This document shows positions 52,001 through 60,957 of a DNA stretch of 64,000 bases, one piece after another. Numbering within the stretch: position 1 is the first letter of the stretch; each line of letters begins with the position of its first letter. Source of the stretch: an uncultured Fodinibius sp. (GTDB lineage: Bacteria; Bacteroidota; Rhodothermia; Balneolales; Balneolaceae); contig CAJXMJ010000005.1 of the NCBI GenBank assembly GCA_913056455.1, positions 1 through 64,000 on the forward strand, read 5' to 3'. The notes beneath the pieces were generated by a model. It was not told the origin of the DNA and did no database searches. It worked only from the letters and a program-made list of their open reading frames with translations. The position numbers and the translations under genes are program-made.

Positions 52001-55000
52001 CTAATTAAGTTGACGGGCAAGCACCACAGTCTTTTTAAAGCTCAGATCATTTCCTGAGGTACTATCATAAGCTTCGAAAATAACGATATAAATGCCGATA
52101 CGGTTTCGACTTCCGTCATCCTTTCGTCCATTCCAGATTAGCTGTCCCTCAAATCCGGCTTGCTTACCGTCGGCCAATGTGCGTACCAGGCGTCCGTAGC
52201 GATCATAAATACGAACCTTGATCAGGTAATCCTGATGGTCGAGTTTATAGTTAATAAATAGGTTGTCTTCATAGCCGTCATCATCCGGGGAAAACGGATT
52301 GGGGTTTAAGGTAATACCTGTTTCCTGATTGTTTTGGGTATTTTCTTGATAGATAGAGTTCTCTGAATTTGGAGTCCCGCCCTTTTCGGTCACACTGGAT
52401 CCCCAGTTTGTCTAATTATTACCGGGACCATTAGGAGCAATACGTTCCAGAGCGATACCACGGGTATCGATGATGTTAGGGTTGTGCCAATTTTCATCAT
52501 AAAAAAAGGAATCGATGGTAGCTCCCGTACTATCTGCTAAATAGACAGCATCATCAGTAGAAGCTAAACTAAGGCTGGAGCGATCTGCCTGTATAACAGA
52601 TTGCATATTTGGTGCTTCCAGATCAAAAAAGATGGCAGTTTGACTCTGTTCAAAACTTGTACCTTCATCTGCATGAATAAGAACATGGCCTTGAGGTTGG
52701 ACCCAATTTTGCCGTTGTTGATACCGGTTGTATCTCACGTATATCACCGTTTTCGTTAGGTTCATCATGTAGAAACAGTCCCTCCAGAGAAATGGCATAA
52801 TCCTGGGTATTCCGAAGTTCAATATATTCGGCTTGATCGGGCTGATTGTCATCAGCATCATCCAGTGGATTAAACATAATTTCATTAATGACAAGGTCTC
52901 CTCTCTTCATCTTTTGTGCTATAGGAATTTCAGAGGATTGCGTGATATTACCCTTTACATCGCTAAGCTCTTCAGCTCTCAGGATAGTACTGCTATTGTT
53001 CGAAGTTGAACTTTTAGCTGTCGGTGTTTCAAGAAGAATGAAATTAGCATTGGTTGAATCAAAGGAAATAACAGAGAGTTGTTGCTCCTCATTATAAAAG
53101 GTGACCTCATCGGTAAGGCGAATGAATTCATTAAAACGAACTTCAAAAGTACCGTCTGCAAAGACCTTTGAGAAAATAATTTCTGGCGGATTCGTATCTT
53201 CCTGAAAGCTGATGTTTTGGGTTCCCGCGGAAATACCGCTATCAGAATGGTTGGTCTGCCAGTTTGAGTTATCATTTGAAGCCCCTAAAGGATCTTTGCG
53301 CTCGAGGGAAGCCCCATCGGTATCGCCGCCCCAGCTTTGATAGTAACGCAGTGAATCAATTGTTAAGCCGTTTTTATTTCTAATATAGATGTCATCAGGC
53401 GTGTTATTATTTAAAGCTGGGAATCCACTTATCGCTTTTCCGTTTGAGATACCGGCGGCAAAATTTTGATTGCCGGTAAGGACGACATATTCACCGGCTT
53501 CGATATTCAGAGGCTCTTCAATTGCTATTTCGGTGCTATAATCACCGATAATCCAATCGGTTAAATTGAAATTTTTATTTGTGGTATTATAAAGTTCAAT
53601 GAAATCAGCCTTTCCTTCGGTTCCCGGGTTATATAATATTTCATTAATAACGATTTGTCTCGACCGGGCATTATCGATTTGAAGGTATTTAAACTCCTGG
53701 GTAGTATTCAGAAGTGTGTTGCCAAATAGGTCAGTGATATTTGAAGCTGTCACTTCATAAGTTTGGCCGTCCGTAAGCTCCTGATCTAAAAATAGAGTTA
53801 CTGTTTCATCTTGAGCTGAAATAAGCTGGATTCCAATAGACGGGGAAATTTGGTAGTTTTGTTTATCAGTTGCTGATGAGGTTACCTTTTCTGTAAATGT
53901 AAGTTCAATTTTATTATTTCCAATGCTGGTCAGGTTTTCCAGAGAAGGCGGAGTTTGATCTTGAGACACTTCATTCTGGGAGCCCGGAGTACCAAAACCA
54001 CTTGGAGCGTTACCCCAGTTTTCACGAAATGTTCCGGATACTTCTGTTGAACGTCGTTCTAGGGCGACGTCGTCACCACCCCAGTCGGAGGTGTATTCCA
54101 GTGAATCCAGAAGGGTTTCATTTTGATCCCGGATGATAATTTGGTCACCGCCGTTGTTGAGAGCCGGAAAACTACCCATAGTTACCAGGGATATATCAGG
54201 TACTTCTGATTCAATGGTGTTGTCAGGAGCAATGACGATGAAACTGTCAGGTGGAACTATGAAATAATCGCTGGTGATTGTTTCCTCAAAGGTTTCCCGG
54301 TTATCGCTCAGCGTCCAATCCTGAATATTGAGTGATTTGTTAGAATGGTTGTATAGTTCAATATACTCTGTATTCCCAGAGGGTGGAGCATACATGAATT
54401 CGTTGATAGCAACATCACCCGAGTCCACCGGTGACGGCTCATAATAGGTGAAAGAGGTATCGGTTGGAGATATAGTATTACCGAAAATATCTTTGGTATC
54501 TCCGATGGATAAGGTGTAATCCTGTGCATTTTGCAGTCCCGCCCCCAGTGAGAGCTCAACAGTATCGGCCGCAGTTTGAGTCACTGATGAAATACTGTTA
54601 TTTGTGATACTGTAGTTGCCGGGTTGGTCCAGGCGCTCATTGAAAACGACTTGCAGTGTTTGGGTAGACCGGATATTAAACCCGGTGAGATGGGGTGGGG
54701 TATTATCCTTGGCTATTTCGTTAGCAACGCCGGGCGTTCCTCCATCTGTATTTGGTGAGTTGCCCCAATTTTCCTGGTAAATACTAGGAGTTGATGCTGA
54801 ACGTCGTTCCAATGCCACATCCGTACCGCCCCAATCGGAGTTGTATGTCAAGGAATCTGCTTTAGCACCGGTATCAGTAAGCAACTGTACCGCGTCAGGC
54901 GTAGTATTATTAAGAGCCGGAAAGCTTGATTCGTGATATGCCCGATCTCCGAAGACATTAGATAGTTCAGTGGTATCAGCTGAAATAACCAAGAAGGTGT

Positions 55001-56120
55001 CAGGTTCTATGGGGATAGGATTAGAGCCTAAGTTCGAACTGCTGTTGTTATCTGCTATTTGCCAATTGGCAAGATTTAGATATTTGTTGCTGGTATTTCT
55101 GATCTCGATATATTCTTCATTGATTGTTGGCGGATAATCGTATACAAACTCATTGATGATAATATCGCCTTGGGCAAAGGTGTCAAAAAGCTAAAAATCA
55201 AACTCGGTGTTAGGGGCGATGGTGTTACCATCACTGTCGGTAATATCGCTAACATTCAGGGTGTATTCATCGCCGGATATAGAATTGTTAAAAACGAGTT
55301 CTACAACATTTCCTGAAGTGCTGGTGTTATCGGGATTTCCAACATTGGGAGTGATGGTAAAATCTGAGGGTTGAACGCTTGCCGGATCAACATCAAGATT
55401 AAAAGCGACGTCAATGGTTTGAGTATCTACGACGGTAACACTCTGAATATCGAGTGGTGGATTAACTTTGGTTACTTTAATATCATCGTATTCAAACAGC
55501 GAAGATCGTGTACTGGTATAGTCACTGAATAGACCAATGAAATCACTTTGAGCATAGGTATCATCAGTGGAGGTACCCTGTGAGTTATATGAAGTACCTC
55601 CGGTCGGATCAGCAAAAAGCTCCCAATTGCCATTGAGGTCTCTTGTTACCCGAATGCGGACAGTAACAGGATCAGTATCAACAAGCCCGTCAGTACCATC
55701 TATAATTTTTGTAGTACTACTCCCGTCCTGGCGATAAAGGCTTACTTCATCCTCAGTATCACCTATTTGAACAAAATATCCATTTATATCACCTTTCATG
55801 TCTTGTTGATTGGCAATAACATAGATTCTTGAGAGGTTACTGCTTGATGGATTGAAATCAAGCTCTATATATGCCTCCCATTCCCCATAAGCTGCTGTTG
55901 ATGTTGTACTGATTACAGCCTCAGCACTTTCACTGGGTGCATCAAGTTGAAGCCTGTTCGAACCATTTACAATATGCTTTGATTCGCTATCAGTCCAAGT
56001 GGGATTATTGGTAAAGTCACCATCGCTGAAATCTTCATCGATGATAAGGGTTTGTGCGAATACAGAAGATGAGAGGAATAGTCCGGTTACGAACAGTAGT
56101 GATGCAATGGTATATTTCAT
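52001..56120 (-). pseudogene. Lamin-tail surface protein gene with two nonsense codons and a frameshift
   Basis: One gene of about 1,370 codons in four open pieces. From the N-terminus: signal peptide (MKYTIASLLFVTGLFLSSSVF, start at 56120), a concanavalin-like domain, then four modules of an SbsA-like Ig domain plus lamin-tail domain (INEFVY, INEFMY, INEILY, INEIMF openings), each with an LER...NW end, and a FlgD-like C-terminal domain (NPNPFSPDDDGYEDN). An amber codon at 55191-55193 lies in frame in a 19-residue linker whose two other copies have Tyr or Leu there. A +1 frameshift lies near 52705-52710 (AATTTT). A second amber at 52412-52414 lies where copy one has Gln. The normal stop is also TAG. 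Secretion by a type IX-like system is plausible but not shown here. Confidence 0.8.
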
Positions 56121-56198
56121 AATAATTTGATCCCGAAAAATTTGCTCATAGGATACCACACAAGGCCGTAAATGGCAAGGAAGTCAAGATGAATTAAA

Positions 56199-56234
56199 AA
56201 AAAGAGGGTGAAACTGCTATCAACAGTTTCACCC
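56199..56234 (-). terminator. Orphan terminator upstream of the pseudogene
   Basis: GGGTGAAACTG and CAGTTTCACCC pair perfectly around a 7-base loop; the minus strand then has CTCTTTTTTTTT. The gene before it on this strand ends at 56862 with its own terminator, so the two would frame a short untranslated minus-strand transcript. Confidence 0.6.
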
Positions 56235-56388
56235 CGGAAGGACATTTGATATTGCTCTCTATTTCAACGGCTTATACGCTTTTCAGCGTTTCTGTTAGTA
56301 AGACCACTGAGATTGCAAATCCTTACAAAGTTTTTTCGATAATTTTCATATACTTCTATTAATTAATTCTGAACCCAAAGCGTCACCA

Positions 56389-56787
56389 ATGAATTATTCT
56401 TCCAGCCCATCGGTTCCCGTTGAAATACCAAATATTAAACATGGTTTCCAGGTTGCAAAGGGATTATTAAAGGTAAAAGAAGATGGGATTCATTTTGAGT
56501 TTGAGGTTAAGGATAGCTTTGTGGGATTGATAACCTCTGGTGTACAGTCATCGGTCTTTTCCTATGATGATTTAGAAAATTTGCGTTTTGAGAAAGGATG
56601 GTGGAACGGGAAAATTATTTTGGAGGGCACCTCGATGAAGACGTTTGAAGACTTGCCGGGAAGCGAGCAGGGAAGGTTGAAGTTAAAGGTTAAACGTTCC
56701 GATCGAGATGATGCTCAAAATGCGGTTTCATCGGCTCGTGTTCACCTTTCTGAGCATAAGCTCAAGGAATTGGATGCAGAGCAGTGA
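56389..56787 (+). CDS. Hypothetical protein, unknown function
   Basis: A 132-residue soluble protein that I do not recognise. It is strand-rich: LKVKEDGIHFEFEVKDSF, SVFSYDDLENLRFEKGWW and NGKIILEGTS, followed by a helix (DDAQNAVSSARVHLSEHKL), a shape compatible with a small PH-like or beta-barrel domain. The ATG has no clear ribosome-binding site. It stands alone between the lamin-tail pseudogene and asd, which lies on the other strand. Confidence 0.55.
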   Translation: MNYSSSPSVPVEIPNIKHGFQVAKGLLKVKEDGIHFEFEVKDSFVGLITSGVQSSVFSYDDLENLRFEKGWWNGKIILEGTSMKTFEDLPGSEQGRLKLKVKRSDRDDAQNAVSSARVHLSEHKLKELDAEQ

Positions 56788-56802
56788 GAGCCATTAGAAA
56801 TA

Positions 56803-56836
56803 AAAGATCCTGCCGGAATATAGAATTCCGACAGGG
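56803..56836 (-). terminator. Terminator after asd
   Basis: CCTGCCGGAAT pairs with ATTCCGACAGG around a 5-base loop; on the minus-strand RNA the one mismatch becomes a U-G wobble. The minus strand then reads ATCTTTTATTT. It also lies after the hypothetical plus-strand gene. Confidence 0.65.
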
Positions 56837-56861
56837 CATAAAGGATGAGAGAGAAATTATA

Positions 56862-57920
56862 TTAGCTGATATATCCTTTTGCAGCCAAGAGTTCAGCGTT
56901 TAGGATAGCTCCGCCGGCGGCACCGCGAATAGTATTGTGAGCCATCGTTACATATCCCAAATCCATGACGGTACCTTTACGAAGTCGCCCGACAGCCGTT
57001 TGCATTCCGCCTTCGCGATCAGCGTGAAGGCGTGGTTGGGGATATCGATTCTCTTTATATAGCCGTACGGGATTTTCGGGTGATGAGGGCAGATCCAGAT
57101 CTGCAATGGGATTCTTCCAGTCGGTAAATGCTTGTTCGGCTTCTTCGATCGATGACGGCGCATTTTTTAGTTTCACCGATACCGAAAGGAGGTGACCCTC
57201 AATTGTGGGGACACGTACCGCTGTAGCTTGAATGGAGAAATCATTAAAGTTGATTGAATTACCCGAGAGTGTACCTAGAACTTTTGTCGCTTCGGTCTGT
57301 ACTTTAGACTCTTCACCGCCAATGTGGGGAACAACATTAGCAACGATATCCATGCTTGAAACGCCGGGATAACCAGCTCCTGAAACGGATTGCATAGAAG
57401 TGACGATTAAGGAGTCGATGCCGAAAGCATCATGTAGCGGGCGCAAAGACATCGAAAGGGGCACAGAAACACAGTTGGGATTGGTGACAATCCAACCGTT
57501 ACCGTTTGGATCAAAAGATTGCTTTTTAATTAGTTCGGCATGGTCGGGGTTTACTTCGGGAACCAGCAGAGGCACCTGATCGTGCATCCGGTAGTTCTTG
57601 GCATTCGAAATGACGGGGATACCCGCTTCTGCAAAGTTTTTTTCTATGTCTCCGGCTACAGATGAATCTAAGCCTGAGAAAACGAAATCAACATCTTCAA
57701 ATTCGGAAGGATTGCATGCTTTAACTTCCAGATCAGCTGCGGAAGAAGGTTGCTCGGTTTTTTCAATCCAGTGGGCGGCCTGTTTATAGGTTTTTCCGGC
57801 AGATCGTTTTGAGGCCCCCAATACTTTTACTGAGAACCATGGATGATTGTCGAGCAAGCGAATAAATTTTTGTCCGACGGCACCGGTAGCACCGAGCACA
57901 CCAACTTGATATGAATGCAT
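56862..57920 (-). CDS. asd: Aspartate-semialdehyde dehydrogenase (archaeal/fungal-type branch)
   Basis: Reduces aspartyl phosphate to aspartate semialdehyde for Lys, Met, Thr and diaminopimelate synthesis. The 352-residue protein has the NADP motif VGVLGATGAVGQKFI near 6-20, the KRSAGK segment near 39-44, and the catalytic Cys150 in NPNCVSVPLS; TSMQSVSGAGYPGV follows. The spacing of these motifs and lack of the longer bacterial insertion indicate the archaeal/yeast-like subfamily. It is a single gene with a hairpin terminator. Confidence 0.92.
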   Translation of the reverse strand: MHSYQVGVLGATGAVGQKFIRLLDNHPWFSVKVLGASKRSAGKTYKQAAHWIEKTEQPSSAADLEVKACNPSEFEDVDFVFSGLDSSVAGDIEKNFAEAGIPVISNAKNYRMHDQVPLLVPEVNPDHAELIKKQSFDPNGNGWIVTNPNCVSVPLSMSLRPLHDAFGIDSLIVTSMQSVSGAGYPGVSSMDIVANVVPHIGGEESKVQTEATKVLGTLSGNSINFNDFSIQATAVRVPTIEGHLLSVSVKLKNAPSSIEEAEQAFTDWKNPIADLDLPSSPENPVRLYKENRYPQPRLHADREGGMQTAVGRLRKGTVMDLGYVTMAHNTIRGAAGGAILNAELLAAKGYIS

Positions 57921-58052
57921 AAATAGATCTTGTTTTAAACTGTAGTTTAAGATTCTTAATAAATTATTGAGGGGTGAGTTTATTCAATTACTTCCTTCAA
58001 AAGCTTCTAAAATACGGATAAAAGGATAATTAATTAAAGCAGTAATTTTTTC

Positions 58053-58060
58053 TATCTTTG
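58053..58060 (+). promoter_or_regulatory. Bacteroidota-type -7 box for glyS
   Basis: TATCTTTG matches TAnnTTTG exactly, 43 bp before the ATG at 58104. The predicted 5' end near 58067 precedes both the TTG at 58080 and that ATG. No TTG -33 is seen. Confidence 0.45.
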
Positions 58061-58103
58061 GGCATCTTAAAAATTATTATTGAACCCAAATTTTAGCACG
58101 CAC

Positions 58104-59576
58104 ATGTCAGTTACCGAACTCGATAGTTTAGATACGCTTGTATCGTTGGCGAAGTCTCGCGCCTTTATTTATCAATCTTCCGAAATATATGGCGGACTCG
58201 GAGCCGTCTACGATTATGGCCCGCTGGGTACAGAGCTCAAACGCAATATTCGCGATTTCTGGTGGAAAGAGATGACCCAGCGACATGACAATATTGTGGG
58301 GCTTGATTCAGCTATTTTTATGCATCCCAAAGTGTGGGAGGCCAGCGGTCATTTGGATGGATTTAATGATCCCATGATTGATGACAAGCAGTCAAATAAA
58401 CGCTATCGAGCGGATATGCTCATAGAAAACCACATCGCAAAATTACGCAGTGATGGTAAGGCAGAAAAGGCAGATGAACTCCAAGAGCGGCTTGATACAG
58501 CAGGATCACGAGAAGGCGTATGCGAGGATTTATATCAAATTATTATAGATGAAGAGATCCGTGCTCCTGAATCCGGCGCGTTTGAATGGACCGAGGTGCG
58601 TCAGTTTAACCTGATGTTCAAGACACAGTTTGGTGCAACTTCTTCGGGGAGAGATGACGATGATGCGGTTTACTTGCGTCCCGAGACGGCGCAGGGTATT
58701 TTTGTGAACTTTAAAAATGTGATGGATACAGCCCGTCAGCAGGTTCCGTTTGGGATTGCACAGATTGGAAAGGCCTTTCGAAATGAGGTGGTTGCCCGTC
58801 AGTTTGTATTTCGCATGCGGGAGTTTGAACAGATGGAGATGCAGTATTTTGTAGAGCCGGGGACCGATGAGGAAAGCTATGATCATTGGCTTAAGAAGCG
58901 TCTCGACTGGCACAAGAGATTGGGTATTCGAGAAAGTAAGCTCCGGACGCATCCGCATCCCGAAGATAAATTGGCGCACTATGCCGAACAAGCTGCCGAT
59001 ATTCAGTACGAATATCCTATTGGTTGGCAAGAGGTAGAGGGTGTTCATAATCGTACTGACTTTGATCTCTCTCAGCACATGGAGCATTCGGGTAAAAAGC
59101 TGGAGTATTACGATCAGCAAAAGCAGGAGAAATATGTACCCTATGTAATAGAGACATCAATCGGTCTTGACCGCACGGTGATGATGGTGCTGTGTGATGC
59201 CTACCGAGAGGAGGAAGTGGACGGGGATACCCGAACGGTGCTGAAGATGAATCCACAGTTAGCGCCTACGAAAGTTGGAGTTTTCCCGCTTATCAAAAAG
59301 GATAAGTTGCAGGATCTGGCTCACAAAATTACCGATGATCTTCGAGAGGATTACAACGTGCTGTATGATGAATCCGGATCAATTGGTAAGCGCTATCGTC
59401 GGCAAGATGAAGCGGGCACACCGTTTTGTATTACGGTTGATTTTGACGGTGTTGAATCCGAAGGTGAAGATACCGTGACCATTCGATACCGAGATGATAT
59501 GACCCAAGACCGTGTCCCGGTCAGTCGTCTTAAAGAAGTGATTGATGAGAAAATGAAAAGCTGGAAGCCGGAGTAG
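58104..59576 (+). CDS. glyS: Glycyl-tRNA synthetase, dimeric type
   Basis: Charges tRNA-Gly. It is a single-chain, class II synthetase of the eukaryote/archaea-like homodimer type, not the alpha2-beta2 type of proteobacteria. YGGLGAVYDYGPLG near 32-45 is the start of motif 1, FRNEVVARQFVFRMREFEQ carries motif 2, and PYVIETSIGLDRTVM is motif 3. The C-terminal anticodon domain (from about 385) is complete. I use the ATG at 58104; a TTG 24 bases upstream would add eight residues. It is followed by a bidirectional terminator. Confidence 0.95.
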   Translation: MSVTELDSLDTLVSLAKSRAFIYQSSEIYGGLGAVYDYGPLGTELKRNIRDFWWKEMTQRHDNIVGLDSAIFMHPKVWEASGHLDGFNDPMIDDKQSNKRYRADMLIENHIAKLRSDGKAEKADELQERLDTAGSREGVCEDLYQIIIDEEIRAPESGAFEWTEVRQFNLMFKTQFGATSSGRDDDDAVYLRPETAQGIFVNFKNVMDTARQQVPFGIAQIGKAFRNEVVARQFVFRMREFEQMEMQYFVEPGTDEESYDHWLKKRLDWHKRLGIRESKLRTHPHPEDKLAHYAEQAADIQYEYPIGWQEVEGVHNRTDFDLSQHMEHSGKKLEYYDQQKQEKYVPYVIETSIGLDRTVMMVLCDAYREEEVDGDTRTVLKMNPQLAPTKVGVFPLIKKDKLQDLAHKITDDLREDYNVLYDESGSIGKRYRRQDEAGTPFCITVDFDGVESEGEDTVTIRYRDDMTQDRVPVSRLKEVIDEKMKSWKPE

Positions 59577-59627
59577 GTTTTAAGGTGATGTGCTTGGGTG
59601 CTTAGCACATAATAAACTTGAAATAAG

Positions 59628-59665
59628 AAAAGGAGTTCACTTCAAAAGTGAACTCCTTTTTATTT
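59628..59665. terminator. Bidirectional terminator between glyS and sodC
   Basis: AAAAGGAGTTCACTT and AAGTGAACTCCTTTT make a perfect 15-bp stem with a CAA loop, flanked by T-runs on both strands, between two convergent genes. Confidence 0.93.
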
Positions 59666-59682
59666 GAGTGAGATAGGCGGAA

Positions 59683-60255
59683 TTACATATCAGTGTTGGC
59701 CACGCCAATTACTCCACATCCCATACGTGGACCAGCTGCACCAGATGGTTGTGATTCAAAATCGTCTTCACCGCCATGAATTACAATTCCACGTCCAATA
59801 ATGCTGTTGGGACCATTTAATTCAATTTTGGTGTCAACATAGTTAATGTTGGCAGAGTCCCCTTCGGCAACTAAAAGGTTGCCCATATCGCCCATGTGGC
59901 GATTATCTTGGGTAGGAGATCCGTGATCATTTCCTGACGGATTATAATGGCCGCCCGCGGAAGTACCATCGCCAGCTGTGCAATCGCCGTATTTATGAAT
60001 ATGGAATCCGTGCTTGCCTTTACTGAGTCCTTCAAATTTACCTTGAACACGCACGCTATCCCCTTCTTTATGGAAGGTGACGGTTCCTGTGACGTCCCCA
60101 TTATCCGTGGGATGAACGACTGCTACAGCTTTTGTAAAGTCAGTAGCCGGTTCCGTTGTGGTTTCTTCTTGTTCCATTTCCTGTTGAGCGCATCCTATAG
60201 CAAAAAAGAGCAGTACAAATGACAGCAAATACTTTTTTGATGATTGCATGAGCAA
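59683..60255 (-). CDS. sodC: Superoxide dismutase [Cu-Zn], lipoprotein
   Basis: A 190-residue envelope enzyme that disproportionates superoxide. The signal peptide ends FAIGC, so Cys22 should be acylated. Copper ligands are His85, His87 (GFHIHKYGDC), His103 and His160; zinc ligands are His103, His111, His120 and Asp123; Cys92 and Cys180 form the structural disulfide. All are present. A short acidic linker (QQEMEQEETTTEPATD) separates lipid anchor and domain. It converges with glyS. Confidence 0.95.
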   Translation of the reverse strand: MLMQSSKKYLLSFVLLFFAIGCAQQEMEQEETTTEPATDFTKAVAVVHPTDNGDVTGTVTFHKEGDSVRVQGKFEGLSKGKHGFHIHKYGDCTAGDGTSAGGHYNPSGNDHGSPTQDNRHMGDMGNLLVAEGDSANINYVDTKIELNGPNSIIGRGIVIHGGEDDFESQPSGAAGPRMGCGVIGVANTDM

Positions 60256-60455
60256 ATGTGTGTTTTGTTTTGAGTTAATGTTTTAATCCAATCTAATAAC
60301 AATAGCTAATGTATTGGCATTCAATGGATTTTAAAAATGACAGACAAGGCAGGCGATGGGGCCTTATTTGCGATTATTTATCGCAAGAGTGGTCTTTGAT
60401 TTATATCTTGTTATATGGTTATTTGAAATTAAAAGTTTATAAATCGTTATTAATT

Positions 60456-60884
60456 ATGGCAGAAGAAACGACACCACTTTTCCACTTGGCATTTCCGGTT
60501 TCCGATCTGGAAGAAACACTCACTTTTTATCGGGATATACTCGGCTGTGACACGGGGCGGAGTTCAGATCATTGGATCGATTTTGATTTTTGGGGACACC
60601 AGGTTGTGGCGCATTTAAGTCCTGAGGAAGCGGGTAAATCAAGCATGAATGATGTGGACGGTCATGCGGTACCGGCCAAACATTTTGGGTTAATTTTAGA
60701 ATGGGAGCAGTGGGAAGAACTGGCCGAACGATTAGAGAACGAAGGAATCGATTTTATTATCGAACCGTATGTTCGATTTGAGGGCAAGCCCGGTGAACAG
60801 GCCACCATGTTTTTTAAGGATCCAAGTGGTAACGCACTCGAGTTCAAGGCTTTCCGAAATAAAGACCAGATTTTTGCGACGTAA
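60456..60884 (+). CDS. VOC-family protein (glyoxalase/bleomycin-resistance fold)
   Basis: A 142-residue cytoplasmic protein with the paired beta-alpha-beta-beta-beta modules of the vicinal oxygen chelate family. The first opens LFHLAFPVSDLEETLTFYRD and the second ends FFKDPSGNALEFKAF; metal-ligand positions His (first strand), His (KHFGLI) and Glu (LEFK) are present. The substrate is unknown. The longest ORF starts at 60309, but its first 49 residues do not fit the family, so I use the ATG at 60456. It converges on the ABC-F gene. Confidence 0.8.
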   Translation: MAEETTPLFHLAFPVSDLEETLTFYRDILGCDTGRSSDHWIDFDFWGHQVVAHLSPEEAGKSSMNDVDGHAVPAKHFGLILEWEQWEELAERLENEGIDFIIEPYVRFEGKPGEQATMFFKDPSGNALEFKAFRNKDQIFAT

Positions 60885-60957
60885 TGACAATCATATGTAG
60901 TGAGATGTGAGTATTGAGATGACGGCTTTCTAACTATCCAATACTCATGAATCACTA

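Noticed and set aside
52001-56120. Amber recoding or suppression to explain two in-frame TAG codons
   Set aside because: TAG ends accA and this gene itself, no suppressor tRNA is seen in the window, and a frameshift is also present, which recoding would not explain.
60309-60455. N-terminal extension of the VOC protein
   Set aside because: The first 49 residues are Trp-Tyr-Leu-rich and unlike the family; the ATG at 60456 opens directly before the fold.
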